Assembly: GCA_937967375.1 (NCBI GenBank)
Contig: CALCJF010000058.1
Coordinates: forward strand, 1-13,610
Reading direction: 5' to 3'
DNA length: 13,610 nucleotides
From: an uncultured Leucobacter sp.
GTDB lineage: Bacteria > Actinomycetota > Actinomycetes > Actinomycetales > Microbacteriaceae
Shown: piece after piece, positions 6,895 through 13,610 of the stretch
Numbering within the stretch: the stretch's first letter is position 1
Layout: every line of letters starts with the position of its first letter
Made by a program: the position numbers and the translations under genes
Notes under the pieces: model-generated
Databases searched by the model: none
What the model was told of the DNA's origin: nothing
Seen by the model: only the letters and a program-made list of their open reading frames with translations

Positions 6895-8469
6895 CTAGGC
6901 TGACCGCTGGCTTCGCTGAGTCGCCTGATCAGCGGCTGAAGATTCGGGTTCGACACCACTCGCCTCGATGTGCGGCTTTGCTGCTGCTGATCTATGAAAT
7001 GCGAGCGCGAATACCAGCATGAGGGCTGCCCATGAAAGAGAACCGATCGTGAACACACCAAATGGAGACGGCCCGGCGTTCCACCACCAATCGATCGCGC
7101 CGTCAATGTTGTAAGAGCCTGTTGTGACGTTCCTCCTGAGGTTCGTGAACAGCGCTATTGATTGCACGCCCGCGAATCCGAGTGCAATGAGAGCTATCTG
7201 CAACTTGGAGGGGAGGTACCCAGGCTCCCAGTTTGAAGCCCAAGCCGTGCGTCCGCGGAAGTTCGGGGCAATCGCGACTGCCAGGAACATCGTGATCAGA
7301 GGCAGAACATAGCGGGGCTGAATCGATTGGCCTGCAACCACCCCGCTCTGCACCAGTACATAGGTCGGGATCACGATGACCGCTGCACCCACTCCAGCTA
7401 AGGCCAGGGCGCGACGCCAGTTGAGGTTGTGGAGCGAGCTGAAGAGCACACCACAGAAGAAAAGAATGGTCACCGCTGGAACTATCGGGGGCATGACAGT
7501 GTCCAGCCATCCGAGCCCCCACCCCTGACCAAATATTCCGTTCCAGAGAATCGGAAGCGATACGAGATTGATCGCCAGGAGGGCGAACTTCGACGTGGGG
7601 TTAGGTGCTTCGGGATCGCCCCCCATCTCACCTTCGAGGGCCAGTCCGGTTTGCCCGGAAGAAATGAACAGTACCGCACCAATACAGAGCATCGCGAGCG
7701 GTAAGAGCGAACGAAGCCAGTACTCCTGGGTCCTGTGGAACGCGAGCACCATGGCCGCCAACGCTCCAACAATTACGTACGCTGCACTATCGCCGCGAGC
7801 GGCGAATCCGAGCGCAGCCGCAATTGCTGAGATCCCACCGAGCGCCCAGCGTCTCCATCCACTGGCGGAGTACCAGCCGAGTAGCGCCGGTATGAGCAGT
7901 GCACCGGACATAAACGCCCAACTGCTCGGATTTACCGAAGCGATGATGAAAAGCCCAAGAGGAAGAAACGTCAGTAGACTGCTCCCTGCAAGCGTGAAAC
8001 GCAGTATGCGGGGGAGCATCATCCAGGTCAACACCAGCAGTGCGGCGAAAAGCGCCGAGTTGAAAAGCCTGATTGTCACGGTTGCAACTGCGATGTTGTT
8101 GCTCGCGAAGAACGAAGAGATGAGATAGTAACCCGCGGGGTACTGTCCGCTACCGGCATTCACCCTTGCTGTTTCCGCAAGGCTAAACCCCTCGTCGAGA
8201 TATTCCGAACCTTGGCAAGCGGCCGTAATTGTCGGCTGGAACGCGTAGCAAGAGGCCGTCTGCGCCTTATCTGGAACGAGTCGAGAATTCTCTTTGCTTC
8301 CAAGTTCGCAGAGCCCGGGACGTTCGCCCTGCCCGCACCAGATGCTGGCGAGGTGGAAGTCATCGTCTGGTGACGAGCCAACGGGGGACGACAATGACCA
8401 GGCTCCGAGCGTGAAGAAAAGGAGCATGCCCGCTCCGATGGCGGTCAGTATGCGTTGCAGCTTGGTCAT
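6895..8469 (-). CDS. DUF2142 multi-membrane protein, possible GT-C-type glycosyltransferase
   Basis: A 524-residue integral membrane protein with roughly 11-12 hydrophobic segments. The first (about 8-28) is followed by SPVGSSPDDDFHLASIWC (28-45), which matches the SPDEDAH-type motif of the DUF2142 family. The first outside loop (30-125) is long and contains Cys45, Cys54, Cys74 and Cys85, which could form two disulphides if the loop is extracytoplasmic. Later come GQYPAGYYLI (108-117) and many helices, then a hydrophilic C-terminal tail rich in Ala, Glu and Ser. DUF2142 proteins look like GT-C glycosyltransferases, in which acidic residues in the first outer loop are catalytic and the donor is a polyprenyl-phosphate sugar; applying this here is inference. 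Its start codon overlaps the flippase stop by ATGA (8466-8469), so translation is coupled. It is the last gene of the - strand operon and is followed by a hairpin. Confidence 0.8.
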   Translation of the reverse strand: MTKLQRILTAIGAGMLLFFTLGAWSLSSPVGSSPDDDFHLASIWCGQGERPGLCELGSKENSRLVPDKAQTASCYAFQPTITAACQGSEYLDEGFSLAETARVNAGSGQYPAGYYLISSFFASNNIAVATVTIRLFNSALFAALLVLTWMMLPRILRFTLAGSSLLTFLPLGLFIIASVNPSSWAFMSGALLIPALLGWYSASGWRRWALGGISAIAAALGFAARGDSAAYVIVGALAAMVLAFHRTQEYWLRSLLPLAMLCIGAVLFISSGQTGLALEGEMGGDPEAPNPTSKFALLAINLVSLPILWNGIFGQGWGLGWLDTVMPPIVPAVTILFFCGVLFSSLHNLNWRRALALAGVGAAVIVIPTYVLVQSGVVAGQSIQPRYVLPLITMFLAVAIAPNFRGRTAWASNWEPGYLPSKLQIALIALGFAGVQSIALFTNLRRNVTTGSYNIDGAIDWWWNAGPSPFGVFTIGSLSWAALMLVFALAFHRSAAAKPHIEASGVEPESSAADQATQRSQRSA

Positions 8470-9710
8470 GATTCCCTACTCTCATTGAGTTTTGCGGCGA
8501 TCGGTGCCAGCTCCGTTGGCCGTAGGAGAAAACCCGCGGCTATTACCCCAAGTGATCCGCCGCCGCCGCCCACGGCGAAGCCTAGTAAAGCGCCTAGCAT
8601 ACCGAGCATAGGCGAAGCGATGACCATGGTTCCCATACCGAGGATGAGCGCCGCTACCCAGATCGCCGCGAACGAGCGCTGTCTGCCACATGCTACAAGG
8701 AAAGCAGAGGGAGCAGACGTAGCGGAGATGAGAAACACGATACCGAGTAGGACTTGCATCGCGATCGCGCCATCCGAGAATTCGTCCCCGTAGAAGAGAG
8801 GGAGTATCCACGGGGAGAGCGCGATGATCGTGCCGAATATAACGGCGAAGAGCGCGGTCGTTGAAAGAAAAAGCTTGCGATGAGAAGCGACAAGCACTCC
8901 ATTGTCGGCGCTCAGCCTTGCGAAATGCGGTATGAGGACCTGATTTACGGCCTGTGCCACGAGATTGGCTGGAGTCGCGAGCGAAAGCGCTGCTGCGAAA
9001 AGTCCGGCCTTCTCAGGGGTATCGAATGTTCGCACGAAGACCATTGTCGCCGGCAACAATCCGCCTGTGGCGAGTGCACCGATCGAGGCGTCTCGCAGAA
9101 AATGTACGACTGCCGACCGGGTCTCGGAAGTGATGCTGTCGGACGGTGAAGTGTTTGCTTTCGCCATAGCAGCGAAGAGGAAATATCCGAGTGCGATAGG
9201 GAGCAGGAGCGCCCAGTGCGTACCCCAGATCAGTACGGCTATGAGCGCGGTGATCGCGAGGAGAGAAGAAAACAGGTCAGCTACTGCCGAGCGGAGGATG
9301 CGATCTTCGCCCATCAATACGCCTCGTGAAAAGACGTATGCGTTGTAAGCATAGACGAGCACACCACAGCTCAACGCCGCTGGCAACGATCCCACGATCA
9401 TGTATGAGATTGGCACGGCGCCGACTGCGAGAATCACGGAAGAAGCATGAAACCATTTGCGGAGAATACGCAACGCTGGACCAGCCATCTTCGGATCGGG
9501 GAGATAACGAGAGGCGGAAATGCCAAGCCCCGCGGGAAGAAGGAGCGCGAGATAAATGGATACGGAAAGTAGCGCGCTCGTATCCGCTAGGGCAGCAGGG
9601 CCAGCAATTCTTCCGATGGCAATTGTGTAGGCGAATCGGACCAAGCCCTGCACCGCCATCCCAGCTGTTGAGAGGACAGTGCGGCTGAATACTGACTGTT
9701 CGCGAGTCAA
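8466..9710 (-). CDS. Wzx-like polysaccharide flippase (MOP superfamily)
   Basis: A 414-residue, almost wholly hydrophobic protein with about 12 predicted membrane segments in alternating short loops, the normal size and layout of O-antigen or capsule repeat-unit flippases. The N-terminal part, VRFAYTIAIGRIAGPAALAD, is typical of the first two helices of Wzx/RfbX proteins. An Arg in the middle section (VFVRTFDTPEKAGLFAAA) and QVLIPHFARL after helix 7 also fit the family. It would move an undecaprenyl-diphosphate-linked oligosaccharide from the inner to the outer face of the membrane. The likely start is a TTG 3 nt after the stop of the upstream GT4 gene; its Shine-Dalgarno sequence (GGAAA) is weak and distant, so coupling to the upstream gene probably helps. 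A run of five glycines marks a turn near the C-terminus. It sits between a GT4 enzyme and the DUF2142 protein, as expected in a surface-glycan operon. Confidence 0.85.
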   Translation of the reverse strand: MTREQSVFSRTVLSTAGMAVQGLVRFAYTIAIGRIAGPAALADTSALLSVSIYLALLLPAGLGISASRYLPDPKMAGPALRILRKWFHASSVILAVGAVPISYMIVGSLPAALSCGVLVYAYNAYVFSRGVLMGEDRILRSAVADLFSSLLAITALIAVLIWGTHWALLLPIALGYFLFAAMAKANTSPSDSITSETRSAVVHFLRDASIGALATGGLLPATMVFVRTFDTPEKAGLFAAALSLATPANLVAQAVNQVLIPHFARLSADNGVLVASHRKLFLSTTALFAVIFGTIIALSPWILPLFYGDEFSDGAIAMQVLLGIVFLISATSAPSAFLVACGRQRSFAAIWVAALILGMGTMVIASPMLGMLGALLGFAVGGGGGSLGVIAAGFLLRPTELAPIAAKLNESRES

Positions 9711-9713
9711 GGG

Positions 9714-10820
9714 TTATGATTTCCGTTCAGCGAGTACCGCCGTGAACCGGTCGCGGTACGCCGCGACCACGCGCGCAGGGTTGTAATCGCGCTCTGCTCG
9801 CCCACGGGCGGCGCGCGAGAGCGCTTCGCGTTCATTGTCCGAGAGCGACGCGTACTCAGCCATAGCACGTGCGAGGTCCTCGATTGATCCCGGCTCAACA
9901 GCAAAGCGAGGATCATCGACAAAATCAGCACAATTGCCGACTCGTGAAGTGATTACAGGAATGCCTGCGGCCGCTGCCTCCGCCCCGATGAGCGGTGAAG
10001 TCTCGCCGTACAGACTGGAGATTACGAGAGCGGCGGCTTGGCTGAGCATTTTTGCGGGGGCGTCCGTCGGACCTTCGAGCGTGATCTTGCCGTTCTTCAA
10101 CAGCTCGGTAGCGTCTGCGGAAACAATTGCTGATTGAATCAGCTCGTTTTGCGCCTCGACTCCGGGCCCTATCGCGCGCAATGTCCATCCTGGCAGTTCG
10201 TTTTCAATGCTACGAAAAGCGGAGAAGAGTGTGACATGTCCTTTCACAGGGTGGCCCCTGGCAATCGACATGAAGGTTCTTGCCCGAGGATCGAATGACG
10301 GAGCGAGAGGCAGTTCCGATCCGTTGAGGATCGCCGGCGTGATGCGGCGCATCCCAAGAGACTTGAGGAAGCCGAGCATTTCGTCGCTGTCGCTCGACGG
10401 AATCACGGCAGCGAAACGGAACGAGAGCGCACCTACGGCTCGCGCAATGAGCCGAGTCAGCGGGTGATCGTTTGCACTAAGTCCGTGGGTATGAGCAGTC
10501 GAAACACGTGGGGCCGCGCTGCGCGCTAGAGCGGTAACCAGGTCTGCATGGAACAAATGAGAGGAGACCAAGTCGGGGGCAAACTCATGGATTTCGCGAG
10601 ACAGCGCGCGTACCATTCCCGGAAGGTTTCGAGATGTAGCAGGGAAGCCGAGATAGCTGACTTCATCGAAAGCCTCTTCGAGCTCGCGGCTCATGCTGCC
10701 ACGACCCATGAGAACGACCAATTTCACCGTATCATCGGTTCGCCAGTGTCGGCCGAGCAACGCGAGTAGGCGCTCGGCCCCGCCAATATCGGCGTCGGTG
10801 CATACGAACAGTACACGCAA
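9714..10820 (-). CDS. GT4 family glycosyltransferase
   Basis: A 368-residue GT-B fold retaining glycosyltransferase. The N-terminal MRVLFVCTDADIGGAERLL (1-19) carries the GGAE acceptor-side loop. SSHLFHADLV (86-95), STAHTHG (107-113) and AILNGSE (163-169) are the usual elements of the first half. MSIARGHPVKG (184-194) provides the donor phosphate-binding Arg188 and Lys193. SSLYGETSPLIGAEAAAAG (268-286) holds the complete EX7E motif with Glu273 and Glu281. It probably extends a lipid-linked oligosaccharide using a nucleotide sugar that cannot be named from sequence. The start is TTG at 10820 with GGGAAG at about 10831-10826; no ATG near it would keep the conserved first strand. It heads the three-gene - strand operon and its leader contains alternative hairpins. 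Confidence 0.87.
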   Translation of the reverse strand: MRVLFVCTDADIGGAERLLALLGRHWRTDDTVKLVVLMGRGSMSRELEEAFDEVSYLGFPATSRNLPGMVRALSREIHEFAPDLVSSHLFHADLVTALARSAAPRVSTAHTHGLSANDHPLTRLIARAVGALSFRFAAVIPSSDSDEMLGFLKSLGMRRITPAILNGSELPLAPSFDPRARTFMSIARGHPVKGHVTLFSAFRSIENELPGWTLRAIGPGVEAQNELIQSAIVSADATELLKNGKITLEGPTDAPAKMLSQAAALVISSLYGETSPLIGAEAAAAGIPVITSRVGNCADFVDDPRFAVEPGSIEDLARAMAEYASLSDNEREALSRAARGRAERDYNPARVVAAYRDRFTAVLAERKS

Positions 10821-10868
10821 GAGTTCTTCCCGCCGCTAGAATCAGATGCCAAAGAGCGGCGAACCGCT
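10821..10868 (-). promoter_or_regulatory. Leader with mutually exclusive hairpins before the GT4 start
   Basis: Read on the - strand, three elements occur in order: AGCGG (10868-10864), CCGCT (10859-10855) and AGCGG (10837-10833). The first and second form a 5-bp hairpin with a TTCG loop. The second, extended to the 7-nt CGCCGCT (10861-10855), can instead pair with AGCGGCG (10837-10831), which abuts the GGGAAG Shine-Dalgarno sequence. This could switch ribosome access, or the 7-bp inverted repeat could be an operator in this divergent region. I see no convincing -35/-10 pair in 10821-10950; TAGTAT at 10882-10877 is a possible -10 for the - strand genes, without a good -35. Confidence 0.3.
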
Positions 10869-10950
10869 GTTCATCCATACTACGCACGTACAGCTCTGCT
10901 TCGGCGGGGTGTTGGTCGTTGAGGAAGCCCCGCAGCGCAGGAACTCACCA

Positions 10951-12087
10951 ATGCATATAGCCTTTGTCGTCAATAATTACCCCCCACGTACTGGTGGGGT
11001 TGAGCTGCATGTGCAGGCGCTCGCGCATGAGCTAGTGAGGAAAGGCCATCGTGTCGCTGTTGTGACGCTCGGCTCAGCCCCGGGTTGGAAGGATGACGAG
11101 GGTGTCACAGTTTTAACGTTGCCCGAGCGCTTCCGGGTGGCCGATATTCTCGGGTTTCCTCTCCTGGGGACTCGTCGCAAGCTTAGCGATCTGCTGCGCA
11201 ACCAAGAAATTGATATCGTCTCGGTGCATACGCGGTTCTTCCCGATGAGCTTTGTCGGGTGGCGTGCCGCCCGCTCGGTCAAGGTTCCAGTAATTCACAC
11301 TGAGCATGGGAGCGGCCATGTGTCGAGCGATTCGCTTGTGATCCGAGTTGCGAGCAAAGTGGTCGACTTCACCCTGGGGCGCATGGTGCTTCGCGGCACT
11401 GATCGAGTACTGGGCGTCTCTGAGGCGGTTGTCGCGTTTGTAAGGCGGCTTGCGGGAGTGAACGCCCGCGTCTTCTATAACGCAATTGCTGCAGAGTCTG
11501 GGCGTCCAGGGGACGCAGCTGTCGCCGGCAATGAAGCAGCCGTGCGCAAGAATCATCTTGTGTTCGTCGGCAGGATTGTCCCAGGCAAGGGATGGGAGAC
11601 GTATCTTGACATTCTCATTCGGCTGAAAAGAGCAGGGCACCAGGTGACAGGCGAGGTGCTCGGTGACGGTGCCGACCTCGACGAGTTGCAGCGGCGGGTC
11701 GATTCGAGTGGTCTTCGCGATGCGATCGAGGTCCGTGGTCGAGTGACGCAAGGAGAAGTGCGAAAGGCGTTGCGCGGGGCAACTCTCGTGAACCCGACGA
11801 TTCTGTCCGAAGGCTTCCAAACGACCTTGCTCGAATCGATAGCAGAGGGTGGAGCCGTGGTGACGTATTCCGTTCCTGGGGCGGCCACGCTCGCACAGGC
11901 CGGAGCGCCTGTGATTATCTCAGCAGAGCGCTCGGCTGACTCTCTATACGCGGCTATCGAAGGCTTGCTGCGCGAATCCCCCGCTCCGGCTCCGATTGGC
12001 TTTATTCAGAACTGGTCGTGGCCCGCGCGGGCTGAAGAATATGTCGAGATTGCCCGTGATGTACTACTTCAAAGCTCACGGGGGTAG
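10951..12087 (+). CDS. GT4 family glycosyltransferase
   Basis: A 378-residue GT-B fold enzyme. I take ATG 10951 as start because AGGAA (10939-10943) lies 7 nt upstream and the protein then begins directly with the conserved first strand, MHIAFVVNNYPPRTGGVELH (1-20), with the GGVE acceptor loop. An in-frame ATG at 10846 would add 35 residues that do not look like a domain. VIHTEHG (114-120), DRVLGVSEAV (151-160) and VFYNAI (174-179) are standard GT4 elements. LVFVGRIVPGKGWE (203-216) gives the donor-binding Arg208 and Lys213. PTILSEGFQTTLLESIAEGG (282-301) contains the EX7E pair Glu287 and Glu295, and VLGDGAD (236-242) precedes it. It is a clear retaining glycosyltransferase for surface glycan assembly, with unknown sugar. 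It diverges from the - strand operon and is followed after 71 nt by a GT2 gene on the same strand. Confidence 0.87.
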   Translation: MHIAFVVNNYPPRTGGVELHVQALAHELVRKGHRVAVVTLGSAPGWKDDEGVTVLTLPERFRVADILGFPLLGTRRKLSDLLRNQEIDIVSVHTRFFPMSFVGWRAARSVKVPVIHTEHGSGHVSSDSLVIRVASKVVDFTLGRMVLRGTDRVLGVSEAVVAFVRRLAGVNARVFYNAIAAESGRPGDAAVAGNEAAVRKNHLVFVGRIVPGKGWETYLDILIRLKRAGHQVTGEVLGDGADLDELQRRVDSSGLRDAIEVRGRVTQGEVRKALRGATLVNPTILSEGFQTTLLESIAEGGAVVTYSVPGAATLAQAGAPVIISAERSADSLYAAIEGLLRESPAPAPIGFIQNWSWPARAEEYVEIARDVLLQSSRG

Positions 12088-12143
12088 AATTTGGGGAGTT
12101 TCATCTCGCTGCACTCGGCGAGCTATCTCGCTGTCTGCAACCC

Positions 12144-12161
12144 GAAAGGCTGCTTTCTTTG
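12144..12161 (+). promoter_or_regulatory. Shine-Dalgarno region inside a small hairpin
   Basis: GAAAG (12144-12148) and CTTTC (12153-12157) form a 5-bp inverted repeat with a GCTG loop. The likely Shine-Dalgarno sequence AAAGG (12145-12149) of the TTG start at 12159 lies in its first arm. The hairpin is short and A-U rich and may have little effect, but it could lower translation of this gene. Confidence 0.3.
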
Positions 12162-12827
12162 AACGCCGATACTTGGCTGGTTGTGCCTCTTTACAACGAG
12201 GGAACCGTCGTTCGAGAGGTGATTCTCGAAGCTCGTAAGACGTTCCAGAACATCGTGTGCGTGGATGACGGCAGTAGCGATAATTCTGTCGAAGAGGCAC
12301 TCGCCGGGGGCGCAGTTGTGGTGAGCCATCCGATTAACCTCGGGCAAGGCGCCGCGCTGCAAACAGGTATCGATTTCGCGCTCTTGCAGCCTGGCGCAGA
12401 GTATTTCGTTACGTTCGACTCGGACGGCCAGCATCGCACTGAGGACGCAGCGATGATGGTTGAACGCTTGCGCAACGAGCCGCTAGACATCATTGTTGGA
12501 TCGCGGTTTCTTGACGATCGTACAAACGCAAGCAGGCTTAAGAAAGCTGTGTTGCGATTGGCAGTGCTCTTTGAACGGATGACGACTGGAGTGAAGCTCA
12601 CAGACGCGCACAACGGGCTTCGCGCGCTGAATCGCCACGCAGCGACAGCGATACGAATCCGCCAGAACAGGATGGCGCATGCAAGCGAAATCGTCGGGCT
12701 CATCGGCGCGAAGAAGCTTCGCTATGACGAGCAAGCCGTACAAATTATTTACACAGATTACTCACGAGCCAAGGGCCAGTCTCTTTGGAATTCAGTGAAT
12801 ATTCTGAGCGAGCTTTTTATTAAGTAG
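12159..12827 (+). CDS. GT2 polyprenyl-phosphate sugar synthase-like enzyme
   Basis: A compact 222-residue GT2 enzyme of the dolichol-phosphate-mannose-synthase type, shorter than the other GT2 proteins here. WLVVPLYNEGTVV (6-18) is the first strand, VCVDDGSSDNS (33-43) binds the nucleotide, INLGQGAALQTGID (59-72) is the donor loop, and TFDSDGQH (85-92) holds the DXD pair Asp87 and Asp89. VGSRFLDD (113-120) and DAHNGLRALNR (149-159) follow as in polyprenyl-phosphate sugar synthases. It has no membrane segment; the DUF2304 protein encoded 11 nt downstream is the expected membrane partner. The pair resembles mycobacterial PpgS (Rv3631) with Rv3632, which makes polyprenyl-phospho-N-acetylgalactosamine; the sugar in this organism is not known. 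The start is TTG at 12159, giving MNADTWLVVP, with AAAGG 9 nt upstream. The 12088-12158 gap shows no clear promoter. Confidence 0.84.
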   Translation: MNADTWLVVPLYNEGTVVREVILEARKTFQNIVCVDDGSSDNSVEEALAGGAVVVSHPINLGQGAALQTGIDFALLQPGAEYFVTFDSDGQHRTEDAAMMVERLRNEPLDIIVGSRFLDDRTNASRLKKAVLRLAVLFERMTTGVKLTDAHNGLRALNRHAATAIRIRQNRMAHASEIVGLIGAKKLRYDEQAVQIIYTDYSRAKGQSLWNSVNILSELFIK

Positions 12828-12838
12828 GCGAACTGGGC

Positions 12839-13192
12839 ATGGATCAGATCATTATCAAATCGGCGCTTATCCTCGCGTTCATTATTTTCGCTATCATCTT
12901 GTTGCGTCCGGGAGGCTCAGCGCGAAATCAAGCTCTCCGGACTGTCGCGCTCTTCGTATTTCTCATTGCCGCGATAGTTGTGGTGATTTTTCCAGCGATT
13001 ATGAACGATTTTGCGGTCTCTATTGGGGTGGGCCGCGGTGCAGACCTACTGCTTTACGCGTTCATCGTCGTCTTTATTGGGAACGCCTTGTCGACCGCTC
13101 GTAAACGTCGTCAGCATGATGCCCAGATCACCGAGCTTGCACGCAAGCTAGCCATTGCTGAGCCTAAGTGGCCCGAAGACGCTGAGAAGTGA
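12839..13192 (+). CDS. DUF2304 small membrane protein, likely partner of the GT2 synthase
   Basis: A 117-residue protein with three hydrophobic segments (about 4-23, 36-55 and 68-86) and a charged, helical C-terminal tail (87-117) with coiled-coil character. The segment FPAIMNDFAVSIGVGRGADL (51-70), followed by LLYAFIVVFIGNAL, is the conserved core of the DUF2304 family: the IGVGRG..LLLY motif joins segments 2 and 3. Members of this family are usually encoded beside polyprenyl-phosphate GT2 enzymes, as here (11-nt gap). In mycobacteria the equivalent protein Rv3632 is reported to support PpgS activity. The likely role is to recruit and stimulate the soluble synthase at the membrane. The ATG start is certain from the frame, though the Shine-Dalgarno sequence before it is weak. 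The stop is separated by 1 nt from the next GTG start. Confidence 0.84.
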   Translation: MDQIIIKSALILAFIIFAIILLRPGGSARNQALRTVALFVFLIAAIVVVIFPAIMNDFAVSIGVGRGADLLLYAFIVVFIGNALSTARKRRQHDAQITELARKLAIAEPKWPEDAEK

Positions 13193-13193
13193 C

Positions 13194-13610
13194 GTGGCTG
13201 CGAGTATCTCAGTCGCCCTCGGCACCCACAACGGCGAGCGTTTCGTAGGCGAGCAGATCGCGTCGATCCTTTCGCAAATAAGACCCGTTGATGAGATTGT
13301 GCTGAGCGACGACGCTTCAAGCGATCGTACTGTTGAGATGGTCGAGGCAGCCGTTGCTGCGCACCGCGCGTCGCATGGGGCGGCGCCTGAGCTGGTTGTG
13401 CTGCGTAATGATCCTGCCCTGCGCGTCACGAAAAACTTCGAGCAGGCCCTTCGGCACGCGACCGGCGATCTGATTGCGCTGTGCGACCAAGACGATGTGT
13501 GGCACCCGACCCGCGTCGAGCGCCTGTCTGCGAGGTTTGACGACCCAAACGTGCTGTTTGTGTTCAGCAACGCGCGACAGGTCGGAGCCCAGGGAGAGTA
13601 CCTGGGGCAC
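13194..13610 (+). CDS. GT2 family glycosyltransferase, N-terminal part (runs off the window)
   Basis: The frame is open from GTG 13194 to the last base, giving 139 residues. GAGAAG at 13184-13189 precedes the start by 4 nt, and the start lies 1 nt after the DUF2304 stop, so the genes are probably in one operon. SISVALGTHNGERFVGEQIASI (4-25 in two parts: SISVALGTHNG and ERFVGEQIASI) is the first strand and helix of GT2; DEIVLSDDASSDRT (33-46) binds the nucleotide, VTKNFEQALRHATGD (78-92) is the donor loop and LCDQDDVWHPTRVERL (96-111) the metal site. The CDQDDVW form is typical of rhamnosyl- and galactosyltransferases of capsule and O-antigen loci. The catalytic base and C-terminal part lie beyond the window. 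Confidence 0.88.
   Translation, partial: MAASISVALGTHNGERFVGEQIASILSQIRPVDEIVLSDDASSDRTVEMVEAAVAAHRASHGAAPELVVLRNDPALRVTKNFEQALRHATGDLIALCDQDDVWHPTRVERLSARFDDPNVLFVFSNARQVGAQGEYLGH

Noticed and set aside
10846..10950. An in-frame ATG extending the GT4 gene by 35 residues
   Set aside because: The extension does not look conserved, lacks a Shine-Dalgarno sequence, and ATG 10951 has AGGAA at good spacing directly before the conserved first strand.
12085..12090. TAGAAT as a -10 element before the lipid-sugar synthase gene
   Set aside because: It includes the stop codon of the GT4 gene and no -35 element lies at 16-19 nt upstream.

Overview
The window looks like part of a cell-surface polysaccharide (capsule, teichuronic-type or arabinogalactan-type glycan) locus of a high-G+C Gram-positive bacterium (Actinomycetota, most likely order Micrococcales and perhaps Microbacteriaceae; the exact taxon is an inference). 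The reasons are G+C-rich DNA, frequent GTG and TTG starts, a secreted protein of a repeat type I associate with actinobacteria, and a polyprenyl-phosphate-sugar-synthase/DUF2304 gene pair like that of mycobacteria. No mobile element, tRNA, rRNA or CRISPR array is visible.

Layout. Positions 1-6829 read on the + strand: the 3' end of a WbsX-type glycosyltransferase; a secreted 628-residue protein with a lysozyme-like N-terminal domain and three C-terminal repeats; two GT2 glycosyltransferases that are translationally close or overlapping; and a large two-domain enzyme joining GT2 to GT4. Two hairpins at 6828-6892 separate this block from a convergent three-gene operon on the - strand (10820 down to 6895): a GT4 glycosyltransferase, a Wzx-like flippase and a DUF2142 multi-membrane protein, tightly packed (3-nt gap, then a 4-nt ATGA overlap). 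A divergent 130-nt region (10821-10950) separates this from a second + strand block: a GT4 enzyme, a soluble GT2 of the polyprenyl-phosphate sugar synthase type, its small DUF2304 membrane partner, and the start of another GT2 that runs off the end.

How they may work together: the GT2 and GT4 enzymes would build an oligosaccharide on a lipid carrier at the inner face of the membrane, and the flippase would export it. The GT2/DUF2304 pair would make a polyprenyl-phosphate-linked sugar that a GT-C-like enzyme, plausibly the DUF2142 protein, adds outside. The secreted repeat protein may bind or remodel the wall. The window holds nine GT domains of the WbsX, GT2 and GT4 types in eight genes. No sugar-nucleotide synthesis gene, polymerase or chain-length regulator is visible, so the locus extends beyond both ends. 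The most interesting items are the GT2-GT4 fusion, the secreted repeat protein, the possible coupling of the GT2/DUF2304 pair to the DUF2142 protein, and a possible RNA switch in the leader of the - strand operon.
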